IMG/VR virus record: IMGVR_UViG_3300033388_000826
Coordinates: 1-42,990 of that record
Length of the DNA stretch: 42,990 nt
Direction: 5' to 3' (one strand)
Origin: a virus
The notes below the pieces were generated by a model. The model searched no databases. It was not told where the DNA came from and saw only the letters and a program-made list of their open reading frames with translations. Of the stretch, positions 21,476 through 29,015 are shown piece after piece. The position numbers were made by a program, and so were the translations under genes. The stretch's first letter is position 1; every line of letters begins with the position of its first letter.

Positions 21476-22228
21476 ATGTCAGCTACCCAAACATATCGTC
21501 ATACGCTAAAGAAAGAGATTCAGCTATTGCTGGGCGATCAAATGGTCGAGGTTGAACTTGATGAAGAACACATGGAACTTGGTATCAAGATAGCAATTGA
21601 GCGTGTTCGTCAACGTACAACAGGTGGTGTAGAGGAATCACACGTATTTCTCACGATGCAACCAGATCAAAACAAGTACACCCTGCCTGAGGAAGTACAA
21701 GAAGTTGAAAAACTTTATCGTAGAGGTGTAGGTGCTAACAGCACTGGTGGTACAAACTTTGATCCGTTCGAAGCTGCATTCTCCAATATCTATCTACTTC
21801 AAGCAGGTCGAACAGGTGGTTTGGCTACATGGGATTTCTTCGCACAATATCAAGAAACAATCGGACGAGTGTTCGGTTCAGAAATCAACTTTATCTGGCG
21901 TCCATCTACACATGAGCTAGAGCTAATCCGTCGTCCAACAACAGAGGAAGATGTGATGTGTAAGGTTTGGATGATTAAACCTGAGGAGCTAATTCTCTCT
22001 GATGCGTACACGGGTCCGTGGATTCGTGACTATGCTCTAGCAAAGTGTAAACAGATGCTAGGTGAAGCTCGCGGTAAATTCCCAGGTGGTCTCCCAGGCC
22101 CAGGTGGATCTGTATTGCTTAACGGCGAACAAATAAAAGCAGATGCAAACACAGACTTAGAAAGACTAGAAATGGAGTTGCAGAACTTCGTAGTAAGCAG
22201 AGACGGCATGCCGTTTAGGATCGGATAA
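21476..22228 (+). CDS. gp13-like neck (head-to-tail connector) protein
   Basis: The 250-aa protein resembles gp13 neck proteins of T4-like phages, especially marine ones. Shared features: the N-terminal 'L..EI..LLGDQMVEVELDEE', a strand-loop core ending FIWRPSTHELELIRRP, an 'MIKPEELILSDAYTGPWIRD' segment, and the diagnostic LPGPGGSVLLNGEQIKADAN near the end, followed by a helix LERLEMEL. gp13 closes the filled head with gp14 and forms the tail-binding neck. Late box upstream. The stop overlaps the next ATG (TAATG). Confidence 0.75.
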   Translation: MSATQTYRHTLKKEIQLLLGDQMVEVELDEEHMELGIKIAIERVRQRTTGGVEESHVFLTMQPDQNKYTLPEEVQEVEKLYRRGVGANSTGGTNFDPFEAAFSNIYLLQAGRTGGLATWDFFAQYQETIGRVFGSEINFIWRPSTHELELIRRPTTEEDVMCKVWMIKPEELILSDAYTGPWIRDYALAKCKQMLGEARGKFPGGLPGPGGSVLLNGEQIKADANTDLERLEMELQNFVVSRDGMPFRIG

Positions 22229-22494
22229 TGAGACTCAATGAACTTATGGTTGAAGCAAGACCTCACGTGCCTATTACTGTCGCGCATGATCCAGGAGAAG
22301 CTGAGAAAAAATTCTTAGATGCTAACAAAGGAAAAGCGGGCAAAGAATATGATGTACGATCAGCACTTAAAAAAGTTCGTGATCGCTACGAGGTAGAAAT
22401 CGTAGGTGACATAGATGATTGTCACAGCAAACACGGTATGAAAATCGGCGACAATAAAGATAGTCTACTAACAAACAGGAAAAAGAAATCTTGA
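22228..22494 (+). CDS. small protein with head-targeting-like N-terminus (88 aa)
   Basis: ATG 22228 overlaps the neck gene stop, so it is probably made with it. It begins MRLNELMVEARPHVPITVAH, similar in form to the T4 capsid-targeting peptide (MKTYQEFIAE, cut after Glu). The rest is basic and ends NRKKKS. This would fit a small DNA-binding internal head protein, but homology cannot be judged from sequence alone. No domain recognised. Confidence 0.65.
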   Translation: MRLNELMVEARPHVPITVAHDPGEAEKKFLDANKGKAGKEYDVRSALKKVRDRYEVEIVGDIDDCHSKHGMKIGDNKDSLLTNRKKKS

Positions 22495-22519
22495 CTTTTG
22501 GAAACATACGCACTATAAT
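22491..22519 (+). promoter_or_regulatory. sigma70-type early promoter
   Basis: TTGACT at 22491-22496 overlaps the preceding stop; 17-bp spacer; TATAAT at 22514-22519. It precedes the basic protein gene at 22553. Confidence 0.8.
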
Positions 22520-22552
22520 GCGTAATACTAACCAACACACAGGAATAGGAAA

Positions 22553-22789
22553 ATGCCAAAAGCAAAATTCAGAGCAGGAAGATACGGTAAAGGAATAGCA
22601 CGTACTTACAAGTACAAGCTAGGAAACAGAAAGAGCAGCACATCAGCGCACACGGTATCGTCTGAGGAATTAATCAAAATGTATTTCTCTGGCAATGCGC
22701 CGAAGAACAAATCGAAGATTGCAAAAGTATTGCAGCTTCGCAACGTTGAACTTGTTGCTCCAGTAGAGGAAGAAATCGCAACAGCATGA
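22553..22789 (+). CDS. small basic hypothetical protein (78 aa)
   Basis: The protein is very basic (MPKAKFRAGRYGKGIARTYK, then YKLGNRKSSTSAH) with 'SEELIKMYFSGNAPKNKSKI' and an acidic end. Net positive charge suggests binding to nucleic acid. It lies behind a perfect sigma70-type promoter, so it is probably early and could act on host transcription or translation. The stop overlaps the next ATG (ATGA). Not recognised. Confidence 0.7.
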   Translation: MPKAKFRAGRYGKGIARTYKYKLGNRKSSTSAHTVSSEELIKMYFSGNAPKNKSKIAKVLQLRNVELVAPVEEEIATA

Positions 22790-23247
22790 AAATAAATGAA
22801 GTAGTTACACAACATCCAGCAGTAGCAAAGGAAGTAGAATTTACTAATTTGCTACAGTCTGGCGAAGACAAGATGGACGAAATGAATGCGTTTGTAATGG
22901 ATGACAGAAACGCAGATGCTCGACGCCTATATATTCTTGCTCGTATAGATGAACTACTCGGTGATCGCGTTGATGGATATATCTACGATGAAAGTGACTT
23001 AGAAGATTTCATGCACGATCAAGGCACTATCTCTCCTGAGGAAGCAGATGAAATTAATCGTGATATGAAACTTCCGCCGTATCACCTTTCGGTTGTTGAC
23101 GAAACAGAAGACGATGAAACCCCAACGGGCGAATATGAAATTTGTCAACGTTGTGGTGGAGAAGGCTGCATCGAATGTGAAGAAGGACTTAAGGACATTA
23201 CTGGAGTACATAAAGCATTGGATTTTGATGACTTTATAAAAGACTAA
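22786..23247 (+). CDS. acidic protein with a DnaJ-type zinc knuckle (153 aa)
   Basis: Starts MKINEVVTQHPAVAKEVEFT, an N-terminus akin to those of its neighbours. The middle is acidic and helical. Near residues 118-132, YEICQRCGGEGCIECEEGL has a CxxCxGxG knuckle plus a second CxxC, a DnaJ-like zinc site. The same knuckle type recurs in the 914-aa and 621-aa virion-locus proteins. The stop overlaps the next start (TAATGA). Possible virion or chaperone-like partner; function unknown. Confidence 0.7.
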   Translation: MKINEVVTQHPAVAKEVEFTNLLQSGEDKMDEMNAFVMDDRNADARRLYILARIDELLGDRVDGYIYDESDLEDFMHDQGTISPEEADEINRDMKLPPYHLSVVDETEDDETPTGEYEICQRCGGEGCIECEEGLKDITGVHKALDFDDFIKD

Positions 23248-24275
23248 TGAGAGCGCATGAACTTTTTGAAGGCGGCTGGGAATCGGTTGCTACACAAAGC
23301 ACAAAAATCACTCCAGAAATAACTCGCGCAGCATTGCAGCAAGTTAAAATATTCACAGATGATTTCAACAAATATCTAGCAGTACAAGGTGAACTTCCCG
23401 TCAAAATGGGAAATCCTACGGGCTCCTCAGCATACTATGACGTAGACGATGAAGACAAAGTTTACGGCGACATTGATCTACAAATGATCGCAAAAGAACA
23501 AAAAGACATGACTACGAATCAGCTTACTGCTTTTTATAACAAGCATATGAATAATTTTATTAAGACTACAAAACCTGATTACATATACGATGAAGGCAAA
23601 GAAATTCGCGGCCACGTAATCTTTATCATCGGCACGCCAGTTTTCGTACAAGTAGATTTCATTTGGGCAATCGAAAAAGAAGCTGATTGGGCGCGTTATC
23701 GCACGACACCAGAGCGCGGCGTGAAAGGTCTTGTATATGGCAGCTTGTATTCTAGTTTTGGTGAAGTCATAAACATGAGCATACAGCTAGCTGGCGCACA
23801 AATGAAAATCAAAGACGGTTCGCCTGTAAATTTTCAAAAGAATCGGAAAGTTGATTCAGTTGAGACTTTGTCCTTAGACATTGAAAACTTTGGAATGGAT
23901 ATTCTGCGTGAACTATATCAGCGCACATACCCCGACACTCCAATCGGTGCAATTCAAATTGATCCTGAGCTAAAAGCAAATCCTGGCCTTATCAAAGACG
24001 ATATTAAAATGTCTTCACTGGTAAGTGTCATTCGAGGATTAGGAAAGAGTTTCAAACTGAATGATATGTACGGCAAATACAATTTAGTTGATATTAAATC
24101 GTATCCTGATCTTATCTCCACATTTATGGCGCACTTCAAAGCAAAAACAGACGCGGCAAAGGTTGCTAAGAAATTTGACAAAGCAGAAACTCCTCAAGCA
24201 ATCGCAAAAGTCAAAGAAATTCGTCAGCAAATTGATTCTGGCGTAGAAACAGTAGAAAAATTAATCTACGCTTGA
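23247..24275 (+). CDS. nucleotidyltransferase-fold protein with a head-targeting-like N-terminus
   Basis: The 342-aa protein begins MRAHELFEGGWESVATQSTK. Its core shows the pol-beta-type nucleotidyltransferase layout: GNPTGSSAYYDVDDEDKVYG followed by DIDLQMI (G-S with D-x-D at about 75-77) and, later, PVFVQVDFIW with the third acidic residue. The C-terminal third is helical and could be a substrate-binding domain. The nucleotide donor and target are unknown; members of this fold add nucleotides to RNA, proteins or antibiotics. If the start is a cut capsid-targeting peptide (LFE followed by G), the enzyme would be packaged and injected, which is speculative. Confidence 0.55.
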   Translation: MRAHELFEGGWESVATQSTKITPEITRAALQQVKIFTDDFNKYLAVQGELPVKMGNPTGSSAYYDVDDEDKVYGDIDLQMIAKEQKDMTTNQLTAFYNKHMNNFIKTTKPDYIYDEGKEIRGHVIFIIGTPVFVQVDFIWAIEKEADWARYRTTPERGVKGLVYGSLYSSFGEVINMSIQLAGAQMKIKDGSPVNFQKNRKVDSVETLSLDIENFGMDILRELYQRTYPDTPIGAIQIDPELKANPGLIKDDIKMSSLVSVIRGLGKSFKLNDMYGKYNLVDIKSYPDLISTFMAHFKAKTDAAKVAKKFDKAETPQAIAKVKEIRQQIDSGVETVEKLIYA

Positions 24276-24300
24276 CACCTCCGCGTTATCCTGATATAAT
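24272..24300 (+). promoter_or_regulatory. perfect sigma70-type early promoter
   Basis: TTGACA at 24272-24277, 17-bp spacer, TATAAT at 24295-24300. Drives the small gene at 24327 and dNMP kinase. Confidence 0.85.
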
Positions 24301-24326
24301 GTCCTAATAGTAACAAAGGACAGGAC

Positions 24327-24491
24327 ATGAACCCAAATAAATTTATTGCCGCAGAACAAAAACTAACAAACGGTAAAAAAGCTCTCCACATTATGCAGTA
24401 TAAACACCTGCCTAAAGACGCGAAACGCATCGGGCGTACTGAGGCTGGACAACCACTATTTCGGCTTCTAGGAGTAGCTAAATGCTCATAG
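24327..24491 (+). CDS. short basic protein (54 aa) ahead of dNMP kinase
   Basis: ATG 24327 sits six bases after AAGGA and 26 bases after a perfect -10. It encodes MNPNKFIAAEQKLTNGKKAL, then HIMQYKHLPKDAKRIGRTEA and GQPLFRLLGVAKCS, a 54-residue basic protein that overlaps the kinase start by ten bases. Its start signals and the tight coupling make it a good gene although it is short. Function unknown. Confidence 0.7.
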   Translation: MNPNKFIAAEQKLTNGKKALHIMQYKHLPKDAKRIGRTEAGQPLFRLLGVAKCS

Positions 24492-25108
24492 GATTACTCG
24501 GTCGGATGAACTCTGGCAAAGATACTGTTGCTAGAGAACTTGTCGAGACATACGGTTTTCGGCAAGACAGCTACGCTTCTACATTAAAAGATATGACTGC
24601 GATACTATTCAATTGGGATCGCGAAATGTTATCAGGCAGTACGCCAGAGAGCAGAGCAGCAAGAGAGCAAGTAGATCCTTGGTGGTCTGAAAAGTTAGGA
24701 ATTCCAAACTTCACTCCTCGTCTAGCACTTCAATTGATAGGCACAGATGTATTTCGTGATAGTTTCCATACAGATATTTGGATGTTAAGTACAATGGCTC
24801 GTTATAGTGCTGACGAGAACGTTGTTATCAGTGATTGTCGTTTTCCGAATGAGGTTAAAGCAATACGGGAAGCTAGCGGTCGCATTATTCAAGTTGATCG
24901 TGGCGAAGAACCTGAGTGGTGGCCGATAGCTAAAGGCGCTGCAAGCGGCGGCGAAGTTGCAATCAAAGCAATGAATGACCACTACAAAATCCATGCAAGC
25001 GAATGGGCATGGGCGAACGAAACACCGGACGAGTTAATTCATAATAACGGTACACTTGAAGAATTGTACGGTATGGTTACGTTACTAAACAACAAGCACA
25101 ACTTTTAA
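24482..25108 (+). CDS. deoxynucleoside monophosphate kinase (T4 gp1-like)
   Basis: The 208-aa protein opens with a P-loop MLIGLLGRMNSGKDTVAREL (Lys13). It then shows YASTLKDMTAILFNWDREML, a lid and substrate region with PRLALQLIGTDVFRDSFHTD, and the Walker-B-like VVISDCRFPNEVKAIREASG. These match T4 gene 1 dNMP kinase, which phosphorylates dTMP, dGMP and (in T4) hydroxymethyl-dCMP to the diphosphates for DNA synthesis. Cytoplasmic. It shares the early promoter at 24272 with the short gene before it and converges on a minus-strand gene with a four-base overlap at their stops. Confidence 0.85.
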   Translation: MLIGLLGRMNSGKDTVARELVETYGFRQDSYASTLKDMTAILFNWDREMLSGSTPESRAAREQVDPWWSEKLGIPNFTPRLALQLIGTDVFRDSFHTDIWMLSTMARYSADENVVISDCRFPNEVKAIREASGRIIQVDRGEEPEWWPIAKGAASGGEVAIKAMNDHYKIHASEWAWANETPDELIHNNGTLEELYGMVTLLNNKHNF

Positions 25109-25359
25109 GTCTTTTTGAATTTATTACGACGAGCTTGACCTTCGGGGCTAGCCCAAAACTTCTTCATTCTTTCCGACCGCACTCTACGCTCCTCGATTCC
25201 TTCTTCTGAGGCGTAATACTTTTTCTTAGCATCACTAATCGCTTCATTATGCTCTTTTGTGCGCAGTTTACGCTTATGCACACCAACTTTGACAGTATGC
25301 ACCTTTACCAAGCCAGGTAGATCAGATAGCGTTCGTTTTTCTTTTCTTAAATCACTCAT
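25105..25359 (-). CDS. NUMOD3-like DNA-binding relic of a homing endonuclease
   Basis: This is the only clear minus-strand gene (84 aa). Lys/Arg/Glu-rich repeats, KLRTKEHNEAISDAKKKYYA then SEEGIEERRVRSERMKKFWA and SPEGQARRNKF, follow the NUMOD3-type pattern ('..S.E...KIS.A.K') that serves as DNA-binding modules in phage GIY-YIG and HNH homing endonucleases. No nuclease domain remains, so it is a fragment or a free-standing DNA-binding protein. A perfect T4-type late box (TATAAATA on the minus strand, 25412-25419) lies about 50 bases before its start. The inverse orientation suggests insertion as a mobile element. Confidence 0.65.
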   Translation of the reverse strand: MSDLRKEKRTLSDLPGLVKVHTVKVGVHKRKLRTKEHNEAISDAKKKYYASEEGIEERRVRSERMKKFWASPEGQARRNKFKKT

Positions 25360-25373
25360 TTATTACTCATTCG

Positions 25374-25381
25374 GATAAATA
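25374..25381 (+). promoter_or_regulatory. late promoter box GATAAATA for the tail sheath gene
   Basis: G-GATAAATA-T lies 55 bases before the sheath ATG. The leader contains GAGGAG as ribosome site and the box for the opposite strand. Confidence 0.65.
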
Positions 25382-25411
25382 TCAATATAGAAAGAACCTA
25401 TATTTAGTTAA

Positions 25412-25419
25412 TATTTATA
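25412..25419 (-). promoter_or_regulatory. minus-strand late promoter box TATAAATA
   Basis: Read on the minus strand this is exactly TATAAATA, the classical T4 late -10. It points at the minus-strand NUMOD3-like gene. A second minus-strand CTAAATAT lies at about 25401-25408. Confidence 0.6.
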
Positions 25420-25436
25420 CTTATGAGGAGATTAAA

Positions 25437-28271
25437 ATGGTTTTAGTGTCACCTGGAGTTCAGGTAACTGTAACAGACGAGAGCTTCTTTAGTTCATCGG
25501 GTCCTGGTACAGTACCTCTAATTTTCATTGCAACAAAACAAGATAAGCTTACCCCAGATGGTACTGCAACTGCACCTGGAACAACAACTGCAACAGCAGA
25601 ACAGTTGTACCTAGTCAGCAGCCAACGTGAGCTTCTACAAACATTCGGCGATCCAGATTTCAACGAGATTGGCGGAACAGCACAACATGGTTATCCTCTT
25701 AACGAGTTTGGCCTACTAGCAGCATACTCTTACTTGGGTGCAGCTAATCGTGCATACGTAATTCGTGCAGACCTTGATCTAGGAGAGCTTGATCCTGCTA
25801 GCATAGCGCCAACATCAGCACCAGCAGATGCAACATACTGGAACAACACAGGCAACTTTATTCCTGGTTTGTTCAGGTGGGTTAGCGCAGGTGTCTGGAA
25901 TGCAGTAAATGTTTCTCACGTATTCACAACTGCATTACTTGGAGAAGTTGCAGAACCTTCAAGTGGTTATCAAGCAGGAGATACTATTGTTAATTTTGAC
26001 GAAGTAGGCAACTTCCAATATATGCAAAGAAAACTCGATAACACAATTTGGGAAGTAATTGGCGGATCTGCTTGGCTCGGCGTTGGCACAAACGATTTTC
26101 AATGGGCTCCGCACAACTTCATTCCTGTGAAACAGAGTGATAACTCAACAGACCCCGACTCTAGTTCATATTGGCTCAAATCATCTACACCAAACAACGG
26201 TCTAAGTGTTGATCTAAGTCACTACGATTCGTCGCTAGGACAATTTGTGAGCGACGGCACAGTACCGATGAATAACAATCACGCATCATATTATAATGAA
26301 GTAGGTGGTTCAAATAACGTAGCAGCAGGCACAGTTGTCGGTTTCGTTGATAGCACAGATTCTTTCATCGGTTCAGATACATTGCCACACACGCCACAGG
26401 TTGGCTCGCAAGCAAACGTTTCATTGGAAGTTCATAACGGCGCAACGTCAACGTCAGTGACAGGCGGTACGGCAGCAACGTTTACTTACGGTGTAGGCTC
26501 AACGTTTACTATTAACGGTTCAGTAGCATCAGCAGACTTGAACACAAATAGCCCATATTCAGACGTTGATGCGCTAATTATTGAACTGAACAGCCTTGCT
26601 GTTATAATAGCAGAGAATATTTCTGTAAGTAAGACATCATTAGATGAACTAACTCTAACAACAACAGATGGCCGTGACATTATCCTTGCAGACTTTTTAG
26701 CTGATTTTGGAAACACTGGTTTAGTAGCAGGTACAACGTCTAACTTTGCTCCAACCACACTGATTGAGCAAGACACAACACAGCCAGTCGGCGCAGTAGC
26801 AGACGGTACATATTGGTATGACCCAAGCTTTACAGTTGATATTCTAGAGAATAAGCTTAACGGTACTAACCAAAATATTTGGGATGACTACAGTGAAATA
26901 CTAACTATCGCTACATTAGCGCCAACATCGACCGCAGCAAATGACTTGTGGCTCGATACAGATGCATCAGGTAGCTATCCTGTACTTTGGAGGCGTAATG
27001 CAGGTGATACTGATTGGGTGTTAGTTGATAACACTGACCAAACAACTGCATTAGGTATTGTTTTTGCAGATGCAAGACCAGTAGCATTGACTCCAGGTGC
27101 TCCGCAAGCAGGTATCAATAACGGGGGCGCCGCTGGCGATCCCGACTTAGATTTTGATGTTGTTGACCCACTTCTATATCCTGTGGGAACATTATTGTTC
27201 AACACTCGCTATAGCGGTCGTAACGTTAAGCAATGGACACTAAATGCAACATTCAGTGATGCAGCAGGTACTGTTGCAGTTGATCGTTGGGTTAGCGCAA
27301 GCGGTAACGCAGTAGACGGTAGCTTGATTGCAGGTGCAGACGCACAACGTAAAGTTGTTGCAGATGCAATTTCATCAGTAATTATTAGCAACGAAGAAGT
27401 ACGTGATGACACAATTTTCTACAACTTGCTATCTGCTCCTGGTTTCCCAGAGCTAATTGACGAACTACTAACTCTAAACTTTGATCGTAAAGAGCAAGCA
27501 TTTGTACTAGGTGATTCACCATTCAACTTGAGTGACAGCACAACAAGTCTTCAAGCATGGAGTTCTAACAGTGCAGGCGCAGCAGGCAACGGCGCAGACG
27601 GTCTTGTAAGTGCAGACTCAAATCTAGGTGTTTACTACCCAAGCGGCCTGTCTACTAACGTAGATGGCAGCGAAGTAGTTGTACCGGCAAGTCACATGCT
27701 TCTACGCACAATGGCATTTAACGATCAAGTCTCTTATCCTTGGTTCGCACCCGCAGGATTCACACGCGGCACAGTAAACAACGCTACGTCAGTCGGCTAT
27801 CTAAATAGCTCAGACGAATTTGTAGCTAGTTCTCTGAATCAAGGTCAACGTGACACGCTACAGCTTAACAATGTCAACCCAATTGCAAGTATTCCTAACA
27901 GAGGTCTAGTTGTATACGGTCAGAAGACACGACAAGGTACAGCTTCAGCGTTAGATCGTGTTAACGTAGCACGCCTAATCAATCACATTCGTTATCAAGC
28001 GGATCTTCTAGGACAACCGTTCTTGTTTGAGCCAAATGATCGAGTAACACGCGATGCAGTCAAGGAAGCGTTTGACGCATTCCTAGCAGAGCTAATAACG
28101 CTACGTGGTCTACAAGACTTCTTGGTTGTAGTTGACGAAAGCAACAACACTCCAGCACGTATTGATCGAAACGAACTTTGGATTGATATAGCTGTACAGC
28201 CAGTGAAATCTATTGAATTCATCTACATCCCAATTCGTATTCAGAATACGGGTGCAGATTTGAACCTATAA
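25437..28271 (+). CDS. contractile tail sheath protein (gp18-like), enlarged by insert modules
   Basis: N-terminus MVLVSPGVQVTVTDESFFSS and the C-terminal domain 'ALDRVNVARLINHIRYQADL', then NDRVTRDAVKEAFDAFLAEL and PVKSIEFIYIPIRIQ, are hallmarks of phage tail sheath proteins. The 944-aa length far exceeds T4 gp18 (659 aa). The extra sequence, roughly residues 120-550, has repeated Trp/Tyr-rich modules: APADATYWNNTGNF..., QPVGAVADGTYWYDPSF..., STAANDLWLDTDASGSYPVL then WRRNAGDTDWVLVDN. These probably decorate the sheath exterior. Each sheath subunit surrounds the tube and contracts to drive DNA delivery. Late box upstream; a terminator follows. Confidence 0.9.
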   Translation: MVLVSPGVQVTVTDESFFSSSGPGTVPLIFIATKQDKLTPDGTATAPGTTTATAEQLYLVSSQRELLQTFGDPDFNEIGGTAQHGYPLNEFGLLAAYSYLGAANRAYVIRADLDLGELDPASIAPTSAPADATYWNNTGNFIPGLFRWVSAGVWNAVNVSHVFTTALLGEVAEPSSGYQAGDTIVNFDEVGNFQYMQRKLDNTIWEVIGGSAWLGVGTNDFQWAPHNFIPVKQSDNSTDPDSSSYWLKSSTPNNGLSVDLSHYDSSLGQFVSDGTVPMNNNHASYYNEVGGSNNVAAGTVVGFVDSTDSFIGSDTLPHTPQVGSQANVSLEVHNGATSTSVTGGTAATFTYGVGSTFTINGSVASADLNTNSPYSDVDALIIELNSLAVIIAENISVSKTSLDELTLTTTDGRDIILADFLADFGNTGLVAGTTSNFAPTTLIEQDTTQPVGAVADGTYWYDPSFTVDILENKLNGTNQNIWDDYSEILTIATLAPTSTAANDLWLDTDASGSYPVLWRRNAGDTDWVLVDNTDQTTALGIVFADARPVALTPGAPQAGINNGGAAGDPDLDFDVVDPLLYPVGTLLFNTRYSGRNVKQWTLNATFSDAAGTVAVDRWVSASGNAVDGSLIAGADAQRKVVADAISSVIISNEEVRDDTIFYNLLSAPGFPELIDELLTLNFDRKEQAFVLGDSPFNLSDSTTSLQAWSSNSAGAAGNGADGLVSADSNLGVYYPSGLSTNVDGSEVVVPASHMLLRTMAFNDQVSYPWFAPAGFTRGTVNNATSVGYLNSSDEFVASSLNQGQRDTLQLNNVNPIASIPNRGLVVYGQKTRQGTASALDRVNVARLINHIRYQADLLGQPFLFEPNDRVTRDAVKEAFDAFLAELITLRGLQDFLVVVDESNNTPARIDRNELWIDIAVQPVKSIEFIYIPIRIQNTGADLNL

Positions 28272-28291
28272 CGAGAAGGGATCCACATGAG

Positions 28292-28320
28292 AAAATACGC
28301 CGTTCGCGGCGTATTTTTTT
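28292..28320 (+). terminator. intrinsic terminator with TTCG loop after the sheath gene
   Basis: AAAATACGCCG (28292-28302), loop TTCG, CGGCGTATTTT (28307-28317), then more T. An 11-bp stem with a four-base loop and T run; clear terminator. A possible 38-residue frame from ATG 28287 runs through it and is probably not a gene. Confidence 0.85.
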
Positions 28321-28348
28321 GGATGCGGAAAATAAAATCAACGAAAGT

Positions 28349-28356
28349 GATAAATA
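28349..28356 (+). promoter_or_regulatory. late promoter box GATAAATA for the tail tube gene
   Basis: T-GATAAATA-A, 34 bases before ATG 28391, with AGAGGAGA as ribosome site. The terminator upstream isolates tube from sheath expression. Confidence 0.7.
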
Positions 28357-28390
28357 AGTGTATCAACTTGTTCAGAGGAGAACATTATAA

Positions 28391-29011
28391 ATGGCAGATT
28401 TAAGTAAATTTGGCGTCCCAGTAGACGGTAATAAGTTAGGAATGCTTCAGCCTAAGCTGATGTATCGCTTCCGTATTATCTTCCAAAACTTCGGCACCAA
28501 CAACAATCTACGTGAATTGACAGCAAATGTTGTATCTGTTCAACGCCCAGGACTAACTTACACAGAAGTTCCTGTACATTCTTACAACTCAATTGCATAC
28601 GCAATGGGCAAGCATGAATGGCAGACGATTGATGTAGTCTTGAGAGATGACATCACTAATGCTACGACTTCGGCGGTTCACTCACAAGTGCAGCGTCAAC
28701 TTAACCACTTTGAGCAAATTGGCCCAGTTGCAGGAACAAACTATAAGTTTGGTATGCAGGTTCACACATTGGATGGAACTAATGGCGAAGAACTAGAAAG
28801 CTGGCAGCTAGATGGTTGTTTCTTGACGAGTGTTGTCAACAATGAATTCAACTATGAGAATGGTGGCGAAATCATGCGTATCAACATGACGGTACGTTAC
28901 GATAACGCAACACTATTAAGCGGACCAAACGATAACGATGGTACAACAGTCGGTGGCGATCCATTCCCTAACATTCTTGACGGGTTCACTGGCGGCACCT
29001 CAGTAGGATAA
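28391..29011 (+). CDS. tail tube protein (gp19-like)
   Basis: The 206-aa protein, just downstream of the sheath, has the gp19 pattern: PKLMYRFRIIFQNFGTNNNL, VVSVQRPGLTYTEVPVHSYN, GKHEWQTIDVVLRDDITNAT, ESWQLDGCFLTSVVNNEFNY and GGEIMRINMTVRYDNATLL. T4 gp19 is 163 aa; the extra residues are mainly at the C-terminus (Gly/Asp-rich). It forms the hexameric rigid tube inside the sheath. It has its own late box and terminator-isolated transcript, allowing a different amount from the sheath. Confidence 0.85.
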   Translation: MADLSKFGVPVDGNKLGMLQPKLMYRFRIIFQNFGTNNNLRELTANVVSVQRPGLTYTEVPVHSYNSIAYAMGKHEWQTIDVVLRDDITNATTSAVHSQVQRQLNHFEQIGPVAGTNYKFGMQVHTLDGTNGEELESWQLDGCFLTSVVNNEFNYENGGEIMRINMTVRYDNATLLSGPNDNDGTTVGGDPFPNILDGFTGGTSVG

Positions 29012-29015
29012 TACA

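Noticed and set aside
28287-28403. Frame of about 38 residues after the sheath gene with an AAGGG site
   Set aside because: It runs through an intrinsic terminator and into the tail tube start, so it is probably chance.
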